From: Rhynchospora pubera
Lineage: Eukaryota > Streptophyta > Magnoliopsida > Poales > Cyperaceae
Length of the DNA: 64,000 nucleotides
Assembly (NCBI GenBank): GCA_028095005.1
Contig: CM051459.1
Location: 311,986,513-312,050,512 of the forward strand
Reading direction: 5' to 3'
The notes below the pieces were generated by a model. The model ran no database searches, was not told where the DNA came from, and worked only from the letters and a program-made list of their open reading frames with translations. The position numbers were made by a program, and so were the translations under genes. Positions 1 through 10,881 of the stretch are shown one piece after another (within the stretch, counting starts at the first letter, position 1; each line of letters starts with the position of its first letter).

Positions 1-14
1 ATGAGATGTTTAGA

Positions 15-180
15 AAAGGCACTATTGAAATCACATATGGAAACAACATGAGGCGGCCATTTCCCATCCTCATTGATCCTCCAAGGGAACTAGACCCCAG
101 AGCAGACAGTGTGAGGCTATGGGTAAGAATTGCTGATCTTCCATTTGGATGGTGCTCATGGTATGGAGCAAATAACTAGA
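15..180 (+). pseudogene. Possible DUF4283-like retroelement fragment
   Basis: An open stretch from about position 7 includes the peptide VRLWVRIADLPFGW. This resembles the 'xVWVRxxxLPxxxW' core of DUF4283 proteins found in plant LINE ORF1s and related sequences. The frame closes near 178 and no neighbouring LINE domain is visible. It lies just upstream of the GDSL pseudogene, where exon 1 would be expected, and does not look like a GDSL first exon. Assignment rests on one short motif. Confidence 0.25.
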
Positions 181-262
181 CCCCAGAACTAAACGGCTTA
201 ATTCTTTTTTTTTTCTTCTTATACATATATATAGGCAAATATACACAATATATATATATATA

Positions 263-479
263 GAGTTTAGCTATGGTGAGTCGCGACCAAAACTCCTAGA
301 TCTAGATCAAAATGACCGATCCAAACCGTCCAATATGATCTCCCTATTGAAATCTCCGTGCAAACCAAATTTTTTATTTTTTCAAAATTTTTAAGTATTT
401 TTTTCGGATTTTTAAAAACTGATGTTTTTGAATGGTTCAGAACCGGAGGGTCCGTGAGTCACGACTCACCGTAGCTAAA

Positions 480-482
<3 letters not shown>
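263..482. mobile_element. MITE with ~20 bp TIRs in GDSL intron 1
   Basis: A 220 bp element begins GAGTTTAGCTATGGTGAGTC, and its reverse complement closes it near 482 (GAGTTTAGCTACGGTGAGTC), one mismatch in the first 20 bases. It lies in a (TA)n tract, so a TA duplication cannot be read. The inside is A/T-rich with no ORF. A degenerate relative lies at about 1095-1470. The family is unnamed here; a TA target would suit Tc1/mariner-type MITEs, but this is inferred. Confidence 0.7.

Positions 483-514
<32 letters not shown>
483..514. repeat. (TC)n(TA)n microsatellite
   Basis: A short CT run is followed by a TA run immediately after the right end of the MITE, inside intron 1 of the GDSL pseudogene. 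Confidence 0.8.
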
Positions 515-515
<1 letters not shown>

Positions 516-1094
516 GATGCAATTGTTTCTTCTTCTATACAGCGGAGGAGTTTGGCTTGCCATATCTCAAACCGTACTTAGGCAAAAATGAATGCTTTCG
601 ACAAGGAGCAAATTTGCTGTAGTAGGTGCAACTGCTCTTGATGATACATTCTTCAAGCAACACAATATTACAAGAAGTAAAAGTCCATCAAGAAAGTCAT
701 TGTCATCTCAACTACAATGGTTTGAAGAGTTGAAGCCTTCGCTATGCCAAACACCTAAGGGTTTGTGACAAATGGCTTTCTCTATCTGTATGGCATATGC
801 ATGTAATACAATGAATATAGATATACTTGTATGTAAATATTACTGGACTAACTGGCAATATCATCGTAGTGCAGAATGTAGAGATTATTTTGGTAGATCT
901 CTCTTCATTCTTGGACAAATTCAAGGGAACGACTACTTTATCATGCCTAGTTCTTTAAGTGTGGAACGAGTGATGTCTTATTCTTCAGCAATTATTCAGA
1001 CAATCGCACGAACAATCAAGGTTCTTATAAACAACATAAAGTTGACAAAAATTACAAATGATAAGCACTATTTTTTTGAGAAATGCTAGAATCA

Positions 1095-1470
1095 AATTGG
1101 TATGATTGGAGGGTTATGTTAAATCCAATGTTATCTCAAATTGAAAACATCAAATGACCGATTCGAACTGTTCCATTTTAACTTCATATTAAAATCTCCA
1201 TCCTGACCAAATTTATATTTTTGCTTTGAAATTTTTTACTACTTTTTGTGTTTTAGGAAATATTCAATCTAATTAGTTTTGAACCTTACAATAATAAATT
1301 TTTTTACAAATTCAGAAAAACTAAAAAATTTGGTCCACAATGATATTTCAATATGAGAAACACATTGAGCACGGTTTGCATTGATCATTTGAGCTTGAAT
1401 TCAATATCTAAATCAATTTGATGGAGCGATCTGTCAAATTCAGCTTGGTCGTATCCAAACTCTTATTTTC
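1095..1470. repeat. Degenerate inverted-repeat element in GDSL intron 3
   Basis: Sequence around 1150-1215 repeats the inside of the 263-482 MITE (for example ATGACCGATTCGAACTGTTCC against ATGACCGATCCAAACCGTCC), and a roughly inverted copy follows at 1320-1400. It looks like an old, rearranged relative of the same family. No clean ends are visible. Confidence 0.4.
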
Positions 1471-2026
1471 TCATTGAATGCATGTGCAAATTATATTTTT
1501 AGGTAGTCAAGATAAATGTATAAAATTTATTTATATGTATCAATTCTTAATCTTCCAATAGGAACTTATTGATCAAGGTGCAAAGACAGTGGTACTGGCA
1601 GGGAATATTCCAATCGGTTGTCTACCGAAATATTTGATAATTAATGGGAAAAGCAAAGGTCACTCTTCTTATGATCCTAGCACTGGATGCATCGAAAAAT
1701 ACAACAGACTATCTAGACATCATAACTCCCTTCTACTTGAGGCGATAAAATAACTTCGGATCAAGTATCGTGATGCAAAGATCATATACGCAGATATTTA
1801 CAAACCTATTATCGACTTTATAAGGTTTCCACAACGTTATGGTAAGTTATAGATTCAACAATTCTTGTCATACTTTAAGATATCCTATATTCCCTCAAAA
1901 AAGGTGAGAACTCTCTCATGCATTCTAATTTTTTGGGTTCAGGATTTACATCCAAACCACTAGTTGTTTGCTGTGGAACCAGTCATGAATTCAATTGGCC
2001 CGGCCGTGAATACAATTGGAACCTAC

Positions 2027-2029
2027 TTA
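2027..2029 (+). repeat. Left target-site duplication TTA of CACTA element
   Basis: TTA precedes the CACTA terminus at 2030 and recurs after the other terminus at 15512-15514. Removing the element and one copy joins GDSL exon 5 in frame. Confidence 0.9.
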
Positions 2030-2530
2030 CACTACGGGAAAAAGGACCTTCTGTAACGACACTTCTGTAACGGTTTTTGAAATAACCGTTACAGAATAGT
2101 GAGGCATTAGGCGGGAAAATTGGCGCCACAAATCTGTAACGGTTATTATTAAACAACCGTAATAACATTTCCGTCATGGTCAGGGAAAAAAAAGCATCAA
2201 CCTTCTGTAACGGTTGTTGGATTAGAACCGTTACAGATTTCTTATATTCTGTAACGGTTATTATCTATCAACCGTTACAGAAAAGAAAAAAGAAAATATA
2301 TTAATATCAACCATCTTCTGTAACGGTTATTAGCAAATAACCGTTACAGTAGCTTAACGTTTTTTTTTATTTTTTTAATGATTCTGTAACGGTTATTTTC
2401 TAATAACCGTTACATATTATAGCACGAATTTTATTAAGGGATCTAAGATTCTGTAACGGCTTTTTTTTTATATTTTTATGATTCTGTAACGGTTATTTTT
2501 TAATAACCGTTACAGAATAGTTTGTTCTGT
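2030..2530. repeat. Left subterminal repeats of CACTA (TTCTGTAACGGTTATT)
   Basis: About ten copies of the CTGTAACGGTT motif occur in direct and inverted pairs, for example around 2200-2280, 2320-2350 and 2380-2415. In En/Spm-type elements such subterminal motifs bind TNPA. Each pair can form a small hairpin. Confidence 0.88.
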
Positions 2531-3094
2531 ATTTAGGTCTTCTCCCCATCCCAACAAACTCACAGCTAGAGCGCCGCATCACTTAACTCTTTTCTGATCT
2601 TCTCATTTATTGCGAATTTGTGGTGGTGGCTTCACTCCAAAAAAATAGCCAAAAATTTCTAAAAATTCTGAAAAAATAATAATTAGAAAGAGAATAAGAA
2701 GGAGAGCAGATTTAAGGTAAAAAAAATTAAATTTGAACCGTAATTTATTTTTTACATTTTTTTCTTATTTATTTCGATTTTTTCATTAATTTAATGGTTA
2801 TTTTTGTTTTTTTATATATTTCAAGATATCATTGAATAGGAGAAGATCTTACATCGGCCGGATAAGTCGCACGATTCAACGGATCGGAAGGCACACAATT
2901 GAAAGTATATTTTCATGAACTTCTCTTTTTTTAAATTATTTGCATTTCGTTAATAATTTGCATATATATATATATATATTTGGGATGTTTTGGGGACTGT
3001 TTGATTAATTTGAACTGTTTTAGGACTGTTTTGCATAATTTGAACTGTTGTAAGGACTCTTTTGCATAATTTGAACTGTTGTAAGGACTGTTTT
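2531..3094. other. CACTA 5' leader, non-coding
   Basis: A/T-rich sequence with no convincing ORF. From about 2990 it has diverged precursors of the following tandem array (TTTGCATAATTTGAACTGTT repeated). Confidence 0.5.
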
Positions 3095-3565
3095 GGGGCT
3101 GTGGTGCATAAAGCACAATTTTAAGGACTAATGTGCATAAAATTGAACTGTTCGGGGTCTGATATGGGGCTGTTTTGGGGCTGTGGTGCATAAAGCACAA
3201 TTTTAAGGACTAATGTGCATAAAATTGAACTGTTCGGGGTCTGATATGGGGCTATTTTGGGGCTGTGGTGCATAAAGCACAATTTTAAGGACTAATATGC
3301 ATAAAATTGAACTGTTCGGGGTCTGATATGGGGCTGTTTTGGGGCTGTGGTGCATAAAGCACAATTTTAAGGACTAATGTGCATAAAATTGAACTGTTTG
3401 GGGTCTGATATGGGGCTGTTTTGGGGCTGTGGTGCATAAAGCACAATTTTAAGGACTGATATGCATAAAATTGAACTGTTTGGGGTCTGATATGGGGCTA
3501 TTTTGGGGCTGTGGTGCATAAAGCACAATTTTAAGGACTGATATGGGGTTGTTATTTTCTTGATA
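3095..3565. repeat. 82 bp tandem repeat array (~5.7 copies)
   Basis: The unit starts GGGGCTGTGGTGCATAAAGC and recurs at 3095, 3177, 3259, 3341, 3423 and 3505, an exact 82 bp period with few substitutions. Because 82 is not a multiple of three, the short ORFs across it have no coding meaning. It lies just before the first small ORF of the CACTA element. Confidence 0.93.
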
Positions 3566-3652
3566 ATTTAGAATTTAATTTAAATAGATATATATGCATT
3601 GTGAATTGATTATGAATAAGGAGTTAAGAAATTTATTTAAAATGAAAATTAG

Positions 3653-3889
3653 ATGGAGAAGGATCAAAACGTCAATAAGGTGGGGGAGGAAACACCTAAG
3701 GTGGTGTCAAAAAGGGTCCCGTTTTACGGACCTCTCAAAAGAAGGGCTGTGTCGGCTATACGTCGTCTTCCTCCAGGCTGTGAAAGGGGTCCTGATTTTA
3801 GTATGGGAATTAAAATAGATGAGGGATCCAGTGAGAATAAGGAGGTGGAGAAGAATAAGGAGGAGAAGAATAAGGAAGAGAAGAATTAG
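3653..3889 (+). CDS. Small basic/acidic protein of CACTA element (78 aa)
   Basis: A 78-residue ORF with a basic centre (KRRAVSAIRRLPPGC) and a charged C-terminus of KNKEE repeats. I recall RRAVSAxRxxPPGC-like segments from N-terminal parts of plant CACTA Ulp1-type genes, so it may be a first exon rather than a separate gene. The ORF closes with TAG at 3887-3889. No catalytic domain is visible. An overlapping frame from 3594 covers the same DNA without a recognisable motif. Confidence 0.5.
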   Translation: MEKDQNVNKVGEETPKVVSKRVPFYGPLKRRAVSAIRRLPPGCERGPDFSMGIKIDEGSSENKEVEKNKEEKNKEEKN

Positions 3890-4134
3890 GGTTGAATTGT
3901 CTTAGGAATTAATAAAATTATCTATGTTATTTTGTGTGAACTTTATTTATGTAATTTGAAGTTTATGTTATTTGTGTATGAATTCATGTTTGAATATTAG
4001 TGTGTTTTAATTAAATGAATTTTAAATTTATGTATTTTTAATTATTTGAATTTTAAACTTGTTCATGTTTGAATAAATTGAACATTGCGCCAAACATTAA
4101 TATATATTATATATGGTGTTTTAATTAGGTAGTA

Positions 4135-4440
4135 ATGGAGAAAGGTGAAGGAAGCAATTCAAAGGGGAAAAAGCCCATCGAACGAGTCTATGTTAGGCGC
4201 AATGTTCGTGCCAATCCATCCTCTCAAAACCAGACGAACCAAAACCAAGCCTCTCAAAATCAAAACCAAGCCTCTCAAAACCAGGGGCAACCGAGCCTCT
4301 CAAAATATGAAAAACATGCAATTTTTTTCAAGCTTTTGATTGACAAGTTTGTGGCACCGTACACAGAATGGAGAGAAGAAGTCATTGTTTTGTCGGATGA
4401 TGATGATGAAGTCGTTGTTTTGTCGGATGATGAAGACTAG
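4135..4440 (+). CDS. 101-aa protein with two tandem SUMO-interaction-like motifs
   Basis: The ORF starts MEKGEGSNSKGKKP, runs through a Gln/Asn/Ser-rich repeat (NQNQASQNQ) at residues 32-55, and ends with VIVLSDDDDE followed by VVVLSDDED. Each end motif is a hydrophobic [VI]-x-[VI]-L core followed directly by Ser-Asp acidic residues, the canonical layout of a SUMO-interacting motif. It is 0.6 kb upstream of a gene ending in a Ulp1 (SUMO protease family) domain in the same transposon. The motif match is seen; a role in SUMO binding is inferred. It could be an exon of the larger gene, but it ends in TAG and is followed by a (TTTATG)n spacer. Confidence 0.6.
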   Translation: MEKGEGSNSKGKKPIERVYVRRNVRANPSSQNQTNQNQASQNQNQASQNQGQPSLSKYEKHAIFFKLLIDKFVAPYTEWREEVIVLSDDDDEVVVLSDDED

Positions 4441-4499
4441 TTTTAGAATTTAGATTTATGTTTGGTTTAGTATTAGGGTTTCTTATCCAACTGAATGTT

Positions 4500-4740
4500 T
4501 CTGTTTATGTTAATGTATTTTGTTATTTGAGATTGAACTTGTCGTTTAATGTTTATGTTTATGTTAATATATTTTGTTTATGTTGTTAATGTTTATGTTT
4601 ATGTTTATGTTTATGTTGTTAATGTTTATGTTTATGTTTGTTTATGTTTATGTTTATGTTTGTTTGTTTATGTTTATGTTTATGTTTGTTTATGTTTGTT
4701 ATTTGAGATTGAACTTGTCGTTTAATGTTTCATTGTTGTT
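4500..4740. repeat. (TTTATG)n low-complexity tract
   Basis: Imperfect TTTATG/TTTATGTTTG repeats fill the spacer between the SIM-containing ORF and the TNPA-Ulp1 gene. Confidence 0.8.
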
Positions 4741-4758
4741 AATTATTTGTTAATAGAT

Positions 4759-7700
4759 ATGTCTGGAGATCAAGAAAGAGATTTACAGGGTGAACAGACT
4801 GGTACAGAATCCGGCGATGAGGAGGTCACAACGTTCGAAATAAAGAAAAGGAGCAGAACGACAATGGAAGAGTTTAGGAGAAAAAAAGCTGCTGGGGAAA
4901 AGTATGAGATTAAATTTGACAAAGAAGGAGTGCCAATTGGTACTGAAGAGGCGGTGAACAAATTTGCATCATATTGCGGGTATCTGGCTAGAGTAAGAGT
5001 GCCAATCACAATTAATGATTGGCGGAAGGACGTTTCAAAGGAAACCAGACTTGAGTTGTGGTTGGACATCAAGGTGAATAATTTTTCACTTATATCATCT
5101 AATTTAAATTTCTATGCTACCAATTAACTAACGTTTCGTTATGTTTCAGAAAATGTTCAACATCGAAGATGATAAAGCCATGAACAATACTCTCAAAGCG
5201 ATGGGCATAAGTCACAGGGCTTATAGAAGTAGGATTGCTGAGGAGTACATCACAAATGCCGATCCAAACAATCCAAAAAATCCATGCGATAAACACCCAA
5301 TCTCACAAAAGGAATGGGAAGAATTTTTCAACAAAAGGACGGGTGCAGATTTTGTACAAAAGAGCAACAAAGCGAAGGAGTTGAGAAAGAAATGGAAAGA
5401 GCCTCATAGGATGGGTTCCACTGGCTATAGAGGAAAAAAAGGTTCATGGAAACCTACAGACAAGATTGTCATACCCGGAGATTCTGAAGGGGCCGGTTCC
5501 ACGAGCATTACCATCGGCGATTTGGAACCGAGGAGTCAAAGGTATTTCATGGGAAGGACTGTGGCTACGAAGGATAAAGGTACTTACACATGTAAATACT
5601 TATTATATATGCTAACTTCAAATTCTGTTTTGTGATTATTAATAAGATTTGTTTGTTGCTTGTTAGATACTTACACGTTCCATAGCTCTGATTCGTCGAC
5701 TATTGAGGCATTCAGTCGGTTGAGTGTCATGTCTGGTGAAATCAATTCCGGGTCAATACCGGAACAAGAAATCTTAAATCGGGCGGTTGACAGGCCAGAA
5801 CATCCAGGAAGAATCAGGGGATATCCTTTATGGACCAAGAAGGAAGATGTGTATAAAAGAAAGCCTAGAAAGGATGCGCATGAAGGATGGATGGCACCAG
5901 ACCAGATTGAAGAATTGATGAGCAGGGTTGCAGCTGAAGCCGCTGAGAAAACCAAAAGGGACTTGATTCACTCCGAGGAGATAATGAATGCGGCGAGACA
6001 AGAAGCTTTTCAGGTAATCCTTTTTGACAGTCAAAATGTAATCAAAATGAATGAAAACTATTATTCATCATTCGGTTGCTTGATAATTTTCAGGAGGTGA
6101 AACAATGGTTGGCCAGTAGCGGATTGCAGTTTCAAGCTCCGCAACAATTTGTGACGCCGTACCAGCCATTCGTTGAAGCTGAGGTAGACTCAGGAATGCC
6201 AAACGAGCAGTTATTCCGAACGGTTGCCTCAAGCTATATGCCTCCGGATCCGAGAAGCGTTGTTCAGGTTCATATTGATCACTTTTCTCTTTTCTATTTA
6301 GATTTATGTTTGGCTTAGCATTAGGGTTTCTGATCGAACTGAATTTCAGGAAGAAACGCCGTGCGATCTCTTTTCCCTTGATCATCTTAACCAGAAGATT
6401 AAGGTGGCCGAGGGAAATATTATTCCGAGTGTTGTTGGTCAGATCGTACACGGCGTGCCACTAACTGATCAACAACTCTATATCCATCTTCTCCGAGTAG
6501 GCGATGATTTTCGTCAGTGGCAAGTCCCAGGTAGGTCAGATGAGCTATTAGGAAATAATATAGGAGGGCGATTCCCATGGCCGTCATTTTTGGTGGAGAT
6601 AGGCCACAAGGTATCGTTTTATTTAATTATGATAATTTATTTCATCCATCTCTAGTAGAACTCACTAATTAATTATGTGATGACATTGAATGCAGAGTTT
6701 GATAAAAAAGAAGCCAGATGCGAGTAAGGCGGTGGCGAAAAAGGTGATCGAGAGTCCAAAGGTTCCAAGTGCAGGTTCATCCAAAACCTAATTAGTTCAA
6801 TTGATTGTTTCAGGGTAGATTGTTGCTCAACGTCGAATAATCTATTCTTTTGTGTCTGATTATTTCAGGGTCGATTGTTGCTCGCGATCCGCTACTTGAG
6901 CAGGATGCAATTGAAAAGCTTACCCCATCCGAACGAGAATTGTATGAACTATTGATGCTCCAACCAGAGCTTGAGAAAAATTTTGAGTTGCACCAATGTG
7001 ATGTTTGGGGTACACACAGCGGCGAGGTTAAGTTCAACGTTGAATTGTGCGACATCCTCCAATGCTTTAGAAGAGAATCTCTAAACGTGTCGATCGTCAA
7101 GTTGTACTCTTGGTATGAATTTTCAATCTTTAAAATATTTTTTTAAAGTACCGTATTCAATTGGAGGTGAAAAATGTATGGATTAATATCCGTGAGTGTA
7201 GGTTTTGGATGAATGAACTTTCAGAGGGAGAAAACAACATCACCGTATTAGATCCAGAGATGTTGTCTGCTCCTAAAATCAAACAAGAACAAAACCAAGC
7301 TGCGGACTACTTGATGAAGTCATTCGCGCAATATTCATCCAATTATATGGTTCTGCCTTATTTACAAGAGTAAGGACAATTATAACTAATAAAATATCAA
7401 TTATCTCGTTTACATGTTTGTTTCATTTTCATGAAAACAATAATCTCTATTCTTGCAGCTTTCATTGGGTCCTTCTTGTTATTAATGTCGAGAAGCGCAC
7501 CGTTCAAATAGCAGATTCTATCGAGCGCAAGAATCCAAAGATATTGATTAAGGGATTCATAACCCAGTAAGTTTTCGTTTCTAAATGAAATTTTGATATT
7601 GAGATAAGGACTAAGTACGGTTCTATTTAAGCTATTAATGATATTGTATGCAGGATATACAAGCGATACCTTATGGAAAATGGAAAATATAATGCAAGGA

Positions 7701-8112
7701 CCCGAACAACATTTGATTGGTACAAAATTCAGGTACGAGACTTAAAAAAATATATTAGCTACCTAGGGTTTCTGAAACTGTGCAAAATCTTAACTATCTT
7801 TCTTGTTGGATCTTTAATTAGTGTCCGATACAAAAGGGCTGCACAGAATGTGGATATTTCACAATGCTCGCCATGAAAAACGTATTATCTTATTGGATAG
7901 CAATTCAGGAAATACCTCATGTAAGTAACTTATTCTTTTAACTAATAACATTTGATCAAACAATTAGATTTTAGAATTTCATGATCTAACTAATAATATT
8001 TTTGACTTGTTTATCATAATATGCAGATGATCGAGCCGGTTGGAGTACCATACAACAAAGAAATGATTGATGGTGTCGTGACAGAAGTTATGGACTTCAT
8101 GCAAGGGGTATT
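4759..8112 (+). CDS. TNPA/Ptta-like transposon protein with C-terminal Ulp1 (C48) protease domain, ~12 exons
   Basis: Exons read as 4759-5073, 5150-5579, 5667-6013, 6094-6267, 6350-6610, 6696-6774, 6869-~7112, ~7149-7369, 7459-7566, 7654-7732, 7822-7920 and 8027-8112. The N-terminal half is the plant transposase (Ptta/En/Spm) domain (PISQKEWEEFFNKRTG; FRKKWKEP-like KELRKKWKEP). A coiled region follows (EELMSRVAAEAAEKTKRD). The C-terminal part is a Ulp1-like fold with the triad in order: His in FHWVLLV, Asp in VQIADS, then the oxyanion Gln in CPIQKG and the Cys in TECGYF. Nearly all splice sites keep frame; the junction near 7112/7149 does not resolve cleanly. An LTR retrotransposon splits the last codons: the original frame would end two codons later at a TGA found after 14781, and it now runs into the LTR poly-A tract and stops. 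No TNP2 transposase accompanies it. Confidence 0.8.
8108..8112 (+). repeat. Left target-site duplication GTATT
   Basis: GTATT precedes the LTR start and recurs at 14782-14786 after the 3' LTR. Confidence 0.93.
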
Positions 8113-10867
8113 TGTGATAACCTTAAAAAAAAAAAAAAAAAAAATCGGAAAATAAAAAGGTGACCTGTCTCTCTCTCTCTCTCTCTCCCTGTGCGCGAAC
8201 CAAACCAGAGAGAGACACCTCTCTTTCGAAACAAAACCGAAGCCCCCCCCCCAATCCATCCACCTCTATTTTCTCCACCGTTTCACCGGATCGAAGTATC
8301 CACGCGTTCGCCTCACCGTTCTCTTGCACCATCTACCTTCGGATCGTCGATTGGTGGCCTCTCCTCGCCGTATTTCTCGACGGAAGTTTTTAGGGAAATG
8401 GAGCGAACTCGTCGGTTTTGGCCGCCGTTCGACCTGGAGCACTCTGGGGTCCTCTCCATCGATTTCCAAGTGGACTTGCAAGGTTTTGTCGGGGATAAGT
8501 GGTGAAAATCGAGAAATAGCGATTTCGGCTCGTTTTCTCGCGTCATCGGTCTTTGGCCGAAATTAAGTAAGTATTTTCTTTGATTTGTGGTATATATATA
8601 GCTATCTTTGCAATTTTCTTGTCAATTGCATGTGTGTTGGATTTCTAGGGTTTATCGAGAATTTCACGAAATCTAATTAGTTTGTGTAATTTGAGTAATG
8701 GGAATTTGTGTTGGATTGAATGCACGTGTTGTTATGTCATCGATTGATGAATGGATTGATTGCTTTGATAAATGTTGGATAATTGGGAATTTTATGCATG
8801 ATAGGAATTATTAAGCATATGGCATGGATTTAATTATTGCATTTATTTTTAGTATAAATAGATGCATGTATATAAAGGATAAATATAAGATTTTGCATGT
8901 CATGCATGTGGGTTGGATGATTATTAATCGTGTTGTAATATTGATTTTTATGGATTTTAAGGGTTGATTATGGAAAAGGGATTATATTGGATTTGGATTA
9001 GGGTTTGGCCTTAAACCTTAATCGACACGCATATCGTGCATGCATGTATACATTAAGGAAAGAAAAATGATTTCTAAAATAACTAATGATATTTATTTAA
9101 ATTGATTGGAAAGGTAAGCATAATAGATTCTAATAAATAGTGTATTAGTATTTGCATGAGTATTGCATGTGAGATGAGATGTATAATTGGTACTCGAATC
9201 GTACCAATTGAGTTGCATGGCATACTAGACTTACATAAATTAATTGAATTAGGATTAGGATACTTGGGTCATTTGATAAATGGTAGGTCAGGATATTATA
9301 TGAGTTACACGATCTATAAATGAGTTACATGACTTACGATTATTGAGTCTAGTAAATACATGGTATAATCATGACATATATGCATGGTAGTATAGTTTCT
9401 AATTTATAAAAAATTATAAGTAGCATAGATTAGTTGTTATAAACATTAAAAGGAGATTTATATTTGTTTTAGAGTTGGGTGGTTATGTGTCGGAATTAGG
9501 AGCAGCTGACTTGACAGAGCCACTGTAGAATTATTTTGCTTGCTTACTTGCTTATGCTTTGGATTTTGCTTGCAGTATAAGGTACGGATTTCACTTGAGT
9601 TTTAATTATATGTGACATACGTTTTGATTGTTGTTATTGTTATTATTATTATTATCATTGTCATTATGCATTCTGAATTCATAATTGGAATGTTGTTCAT
9701 GAGATCATTTTGTGAAATTATATATTGATGCATGATTGGAAAGTGACATATTGAATGGTATCCGATTGAAATGTTGGAAAGTGACATATTGAATGGAATC
9801 CGATTGAAATGTGAATTGATTGAGGTAAGTACAGCTTGTGTGGTTGAGATAGACACTCGTAATGTTTGGAGGTGGAGTCATGACCCATCCTACCAAGCAC
9901 CGTGTAATAAGCGCTTATGTACCGGGACTCAGTAGGTCTAGTCTGGAATGGACCGGAGTGTGAGTGTTCCCAGCTTGCTTGTACATTTTGATGATTTAAT
10001 TGATTGAATTATGTATGATTGAATTGGCCGTTGGCATCCATCTATAGGGTGGTTCGCGGTATCTGAAGGAAATGACTGAAATGATTGACTTGTGATAAAC
10101 CAGACTTGCATATTAGGTAATTGTCCAACCAAATGAGTCGGCTTTTGATATACATTGATATTTGAATTGTTATGGAATTGATGCCGAGCTCACATTTCAT
10201 ATTGCATTGATTGAATTGATTTGACCTTGCTATTCTTATTGGAAACAAGTTGTAAGGGTTGCTTTTAATTTGCACGTTAGTTATTACATGTTATTAATTA
10301 TTTGTTCAAGTAATTGAAATGCTAATTGTCATATTTTGAATTTTAAGAAAGGAAAATTGATTTTGAATAATACTGAATTTATTTGTCTAATTGCATTGCT
10401 TGATCGAAAGTCTAGTTTTAATGTTATTTGAAATAAAATGAAATGAAAATTTGATATGGAATTTATTTGACTCAGTCTTGTATTTAGTTCCAACACATGA
10501 TAATCAAAACTCAAGTGGCTGGAACTGAATACCGTACTGAGATAAATTTTATTTATCTCATTCCGTGCTTTTTGCATTGTTTTCCACTATTGGTTGTGGG
10601 TTCCAGGTTTCAGAGCAAGTGCTGGACAGCAAGACGAGTAGCGGACCATTGGATATTGTGGTTAGTAATCCAAAATACCAGGCCTTTATAGGATTTACTT
10701 TATATTTAAGTAATTAATTATAAATTCTAATTAATCGGTATATTATTTGAGTAGAATCAATATTAATTGGTAAATTAAGTAATAGTAAGCCTTGCGGGTG
10801 CAGTAGGCATCCGCGGCGGGCACTCCGTCGCGTGTTGTCATGTTACAGTATTCGACGGGGTGTCACA
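8113..10867 (+). repeat. 5' LTR (2755 bp)
   Basis: It starts TGTGATAACC and ends TGTCACA. Near its start it carries an A20 run at 8125-8144 and a (TC)n tract, and at about 9738-9810 a short tandem duplication (GTGACATATTGAATGG twice). ORFs of 60-105 codons inside it are duplicated exactly in the 3' LTR and show no domain, so they are not called as genes. Confidence 0.93.
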
Positions 10868-10869
10868 GA

Positions 10870-10881
10870 TGGTATCAGAGA
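10870..10881 (+). promoter_or_regulatory. Primer-binding site (tRNA-Met type)
   Basis: TGGTATCAGAGA lies two bases after the 5' LTR. It matches the 3' end complement of plant initiator tRNA-Met (TGGTATCAGAGC) except the last base. Confidence 0.85.

Larger units (their letters stand above)
543..2029 (+). pseudogene. GDSL esterase/lipase pseudogene, exons 2-4 and first part of exon 5
   Basis: GDSL lipases are secreted serine hydrolases of plant cell walls. Four exons can be read: about 543-760 (EEFGLPYLKPYLGK), 875-1020 (FGRSLFILGQIQGNDY, block III with the conserved GND Asn), 1562-1841 (GAKTVVLAGNIPIGCLP) and 1943-2029 (GFTSKPLVVCCG). Introns begin with GT and end with AG and join in frame. 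The first exon with the catalytic Ser is not in the window. Lesions: one base is missing near 613, so the block II region (ANF-VVGA) changes frame; an in-frame TAA lies at 1751-1753; and the CACTA element splits exon 5 after 2029. Intron 1 carries a MITE. The rest of exon 5 is at 15515-15675. Confidence 0.88.

Noticed and set aside
3095..3565. CRISPR-like regular repeats
   Set aside because: The whole 82 bp unit is conserved, with no unique spacers, and the DNA is a plant transposon.
8160..8566. Set of 70-105 codon ORFs in the LTR, repeated at 12029-12480
   Set aside because: Same DNA in both LTRs, overlapping on both strands, lying in the (TC)n and G/C-rich leader; no domain.
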